9,333 bases of DNA from Actinomycetes bacterium. GTDB lineage: Bacteria; Actinomycetota; Humimicrobiia; Humimicrobiales; Humimicrobiaceae. The first letter of the stretch is position 1. The number at the start of each line of letters is the position of its first letter. Location of the stretch: contig JAUVXY010000056.1 of assembly GCA_030603375.1 (NCBI GenBank), positions 1 to 9,333 on the forward strand, written 5' to 3'. The notes below the pieces were generated by a model that made no database searches, was not told the DNA's origin, and was given only the letters and a program-made list of their open reading frames with translations. Shown here piece by piece: positions 6,747 to 9,333 of the stretch. The position numbers and the translations under genes are program-made.

Positions 6747-8072
6747 TTACTCCAGTTCCTCTACTCTAATTACATTTAATACTTTACTAACTACATCTAA
6801 CCTTGAAATTTCTTTTATTGATTTATATAAATTTTTATTTTTAACATCATGGGTTATAAATATCAACCGTGCAATTTTTTCTTTCACTGTCTGCTTTTGA
6901 ACCATTGACTTAATGCTAACCATGTTATCTCCAAATACTTTTGCTATTTTAGATAAAACCCCGGGTTTGTCTACTACATCCACCAGCACGTAAAATCTGC
7001 TGATTGTCTCATCTATGGATTTGATGTATTTGCTCTCAAAACAACTGCATCCGTATATTATGCCTTTTCTTTTCTTATCCAGATTTCTTGCAATTTTGAT
7101 AATATCACCTACCACAGAACTTGCTGTTGGCTTATCTCCCGCTCCTCTTCCATAACTCATTATTTCTCCAACATAATTACCATAAACATAAACAGCATTA
7201 TATGTATCTTCGATAGAAGCCAGAATATGACTTTCCGGTATAAGCGCCGGATGAACCCTTACGCTAACACCATCGCTGTCTTCACTCCCAATTGCCAGTA
7301 GTTTTATCCTGTACCCCATAGCATGTGCATTTTCTATATCATCACGAGCAATCTTTGTTATTCCTTCCTTGTAAACATCGCTAAGAACAGTGCGTGAATT
7401 AAAGGCTATAGAGGCAAGTATTGCAAGTTTGCATGCAGCGTCATAACCTTCTATGTCTGCGCTTGGATTAGCTTTTTCAGCATAACCCAGCTCCTGAGCC
7501 TTTTTTAGGGCAGCCTCAAAGCTCAAGCCTTCTTTCTCCATCCTAGTCAATATGTAATTTGTAGTACCGTTAACAATCCCAACAATTTTGCTTATATTGT
7601 TAGATGCAAGCGAAGATTTAAGCGGCCCTATTATTGGTATTGCCCCTCCGACACTTGCTTCAAATAATATATCGACATTGCTGCCTTCTGCTATTTTAAA
7701 CAGCTTCTCTCCCCTGTTGGCCATAAGGTCTTTGTTGGCTGTCACAACATACTTCCCTGATTCCAGTGCCCGGGAAACAAAATCATACGCCGGGTCTATG
7801 CCGCCAATTAATTCCACAACGATATCAATGTTTTTATCTGTAAAAATATCGCCTACATCGCTGCTCACCTTTACACCCTCAAATTTTTTTGCAGAAAGAT
7901 CTATCTTCTTTATATCTTTTTCCACTATTCTTATTACATTAAGATTCTTTTTTATTTTTTTGGCCAGATAGCTTCTTTGATTTTCAATTAATGAAAATAC
8001 CATGTTTCCGATATACCCAAACCCGATCATTCCAATATTTATATCATTTAAATTTTTATCATCTCTATTCAT
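6747..8072 (-). CDS. hom: homoserine dehydrogenase with C-terminal ACT domain
   Basis: Encodes 441 residues; reduces L-aspartate semialdehyde to L-homoserine with NAD(P)H, the first step committed to threonine and methionine. A Rossmann fold opens with GFGYIG (17-22). TANKDLMA (111-118) holds K114. FEASVGGAIPII (137-148), GTTNYIL (169-175) and ADIEGYDAACKLAILA (205-220) carry the substrate site and the catalytic lysine K215. GRGAGDKPTASSVVGDI (308-324) closes the cofactor site. Residues about 358-441 are an ACT domain (VDVVDKPGVLSKIAKVFG), the usual place for threonine feedback inhibition. There is no fused aspartokinase. The start codon overlaps the end of lysA by 8 bases, and AGGAGACAGGGA (8089-8078) lies within the lysA coding end, so translational coupling is likely. 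Confidence 0.96.
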   Translation of the reverse strand: MNRDDKNLNDINIGMIGFGYIGNMVFSLIENQRSYLAKKIKKNLNVIRIVEKDIKKIDLSAKKFEGVKVSSDVGDIFTDKNIDIVVELIGGIDPAYDFVSRALESGKYVVTANKDLMANRGEKLFKIAEGSNVDILFEASVGGAIPIIGPLKSSLASNNISKIVGIVNGTTNYILTRMEKEGLSFEAALKKAQELGYAEKANPSADIEGYDAACKLAILASIAFNSRTVLSDVYKEGITKIARDDIENAHAMGYRIKLLAIGSEDSDGVSVRVHPALIPESHILASIEDTYNAVYVYGNYVGEIMSYGRGAGDKPTASSVVGDIIKIARNLDKKRKGIIYGCSCFESKYIKSIDETISRFYVLVDVVDKPGVLSKIAKVFGDNMVSIKSMVQKQTVKEKIARLIFITHDVKNKNLYKSIKEISRLDVVSKVLNVIRVEELE

Positions 8073-9333
8073 ATAGTTCCCTGTCTCCTAATATTAAATC
8101 TTTATAGTCCTCTCTTTTTATCCATACCCAGCTTTTGCCGTCTTCCACTGCCACTACTGCGCTTTTGGGCTGTCCATTATAGTTGCTTGCCATTGAATAG
8201 CAATAAGCCCCGGTTGCTGCAATAGCTACCAAATCCCCAACCTGGACATCAGGAAGAGCTATACCCGGAATAAGAATGTCTCCGCTTTCACAATGTTTTC
8301 CAACTATTGAATAAGTCTTGCATAACTTTTTGTAATCTTTGGCACTGCCACCGGTGCCCATCTTATTAGCAATACAGGCATTATACTTGGCCTTGTACAG
8401 CATTGGCCTTATGTTATCAGACATACCCCCATCTACGGATATGTAATTTTTAATTCCCGGTATTTCTTTTATAACTCCAACCTCATAAAAAGTCATACCT
8501 GAATTTCCAACTATGGATCTGCCGGGCTCTAAATACATCTTGTCAAGTTTTATACCATATCTTTTTTCATTCTTCTTTACAGCCTGATATATTACGCGGG
8601 ACAAATCCTCTGTAGAAGGCGCCTCATCTTTCGGAACATACTTTATTCCAAGCCCGCCGCCAACATTTATATGGCTGATGTTAAGCCCTGATTTATTCTT
8701 TACATCCATAATGAATTTAAACATTACTTCTACTAATTTAGAATAACATGCCAGATTAAAAATCTGGGATCCCACATGGGCATGAAACCCAACAAGTGTA
8801 AGGTTGCTGCTGGCTGCTGCTTTTTCAACTTCACTTAAAGCTCCGTTACGATATAGGCCAAATCCAAATTTAGATTCTATCATACCTGTTTGGATATATT
8901 CATGGGTAGAAGCTTTTATTCCGGGAGTAATCCTTAACATTATTTTTTGATTTAAATTATACTTTTTACATAGCCTGTCCAAATATTCTAATTCCTTAAA
9001 ATTATCAACAATAAAGCACCCTACCTTATTTTCCAGGCCATACTCAATTTCACTTTTAGATTTATTGTTGCCATGGAAAAAAATCCTGTCAGCCGGAAAG
9101 CCGCTTTTCAGAGCAATATATAATTCTCCGCCTGTAGACACATCAATGCTTAAGCCTTCTTTGCCTATAAGCTGGCACATTGCAATACCGGCAAATGCTT
9201 TTGAGGCATATATTACTTCAGCTTCCAAATCTGTAAAGTTAAAGCTTTTCCTGTAGCTGCGGCACTGCTTTTTAATAGTTGCAATATCTATTACATACAG
9301 CGGGGTCCCATATTTTTGCTGCAGCTCCACTGT
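8065..9333 (-). CDS. lysA: diaminopimelate decarboxylase, N-terminus cut by the window edge
   Basis: About 422 residues are visible; the enzyme decarboxylates meso-2,6-diaminopimelate to L-lysine with pyridoxal phosphate. Positions are counted from a GTG codon at 9330. KYGTPLYVID (6-15) is the family opening. YASKAF (41-46) holds the cofactor lysine K44. Also present are FHGNNKS (85-91), HAHVGSQI (183-190), the phosphate-binding GGGLGIKY (224-231), EPGRS (268-272), VDGGMSDNIRP (299-309), CESGDIL (347-353, the Cys donated to the partner subunit) and GAYCYSMASNYN (374-385). The pattern is close to Bacillus LysA. The frame is still open at 9333, and Bacillus-type LysA has roughly 25-30 more residues before YGTP. 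The GTG is therefore probably internal and the true start lies outside the window. It is the first visible gene of the cluster. Confidence 0.95.
   Translation of the reverse strand, partial: TVELQQKYGTPLYVIDIATIKKQCRSYRKSFNFTDLEAEVIYASKAFAGIAMCQLIGKEGLSIDVSTGGELYIALKSGFPADRIFFHGNNKSKSEIEYGLENKVGCFIVDNFKELEYLDRLCKKYNLNQKIMLRITPGIKASTHEYIQTGMIESKFGFGLYRNGALSEVEKAAASSNLTLVGFHAHVGSQIFNLACYSKLVEVMFKFIMDVKNKSGLNISHINVGGGLGIKYVPKDEAPSTEDLSRVIYQAVKKNEKRYGIKLDKMYLEPGRSIVGNSGMTFYEVGVIKEIPGIKNYISVDGGMSDNIRPMLYKAKYNACIANKMGTGGSAKDYKKLCKTYSIVGKHCESGDILIPGIALPDVQVGDLVAIAATGAYCYSMASNYNGQPKSAVVAVEDGKSWVWIKREDYKDLILGDRELYE

Noticed and set aside
7588..7971. Plus-strand open frame of 127 codons opposite hom
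   Set aside because: It lies wholly within a well-conserved homoserine dehydrogenase frame, and its translation has no recognisable motif. The same holds for the plus-strand frames at 1848-2105, 3174-3467, 4257-4448, 4470-4703, 6095-6344 and 9065-9256.
9328..9330. GTG as the true lysA start
   Set aside because: The frame remains open to the window edge, and Bacillus-type LysA proteins have some 25-30 residues before the YGTP motif. An edge artefact is more likely.

Overview
The window is an AT-rich stretch of bacterial DNA (well under 40% G+C by eye, not computed). Every gene I can support lies on the minus strand, so the window reads from its right end to its left end. Its right part is an aspartate-family amino-acid cluster, lysA - hom - thrC - apgM-like. 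A secreted or surface protein, a large c-di-GMP-type membrane receptor and the start of an AlbA_2-domain gene follow. The style suggests an anaerobic, low-G+C bacterium: Firmicutes-like LysA, Lys/Ile/Asn-rich proteins, a 7TM-PAS-GGDEF-HD-GYP receptor and a Glu-rich exported protein. A Clostridia-like organism or an uncultured lineage such as Atribacterota or the OPB41-type Actinobacteria would fit, but I cannot settle the phylum from this sequence.

Right block (9333 to 3926). lysA (cut by the window edge) makes lysine from meso-diaminopimelate. hom makes homoserine and overlaps the end of lysA by 8 bases. thrC makes threonine from O-phosphohomoserine. The step between hom and thrC, homoserine kinase, has no GHMP-type ThrB here. 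In its place, 73 bases after thrC, is a member of the cofactor-independent phosphoglycerate mutase (ApgM) superfamily. It closely matches the subfamily long proposed to be an alternative homoserine kinase. This is the most interesting functional point in the window: with this enzyme the cluster holds a complete homoserine-to-threonine route, and lysA adds the competing lysine branch.

Middle (3889 to 2639). A 348-residue exported protein follows the ApgM-like gene after 36 bases. It has a signal peptide, a Glu-rich linker containing a 21-base tandem duplication, an Ig-like domain with two cysteines, and a C-terminal beta-rich domain. A possible intrinsic terminator overlaps its stop codon, which would end the amino-acid transcript if all five genes are co-transcribed. 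The next 204 bases hold no gene but include a perfect 8-bp inverted repeat.

Left block (2638 to 1). A 690-residue receptor joins seven membrane segments, a PAS domain, a degenerate GGDEF domain (GGGGF at the signature, RxxD I-site kept) and an HD-GYP domain with its main metal ligands. It is predicted to degrade c-di-GMP, not make it. After a 332-base AT-rich gap comes the N-terminal part of an AlbA_2 (Schlafen-like) protein that leaves the window. A candidate promoter overlapped by an 11-bp inverted repeat lies in that gap. No RNA gene, CRISPR array, insertion sequence or riboswitch was recognised.
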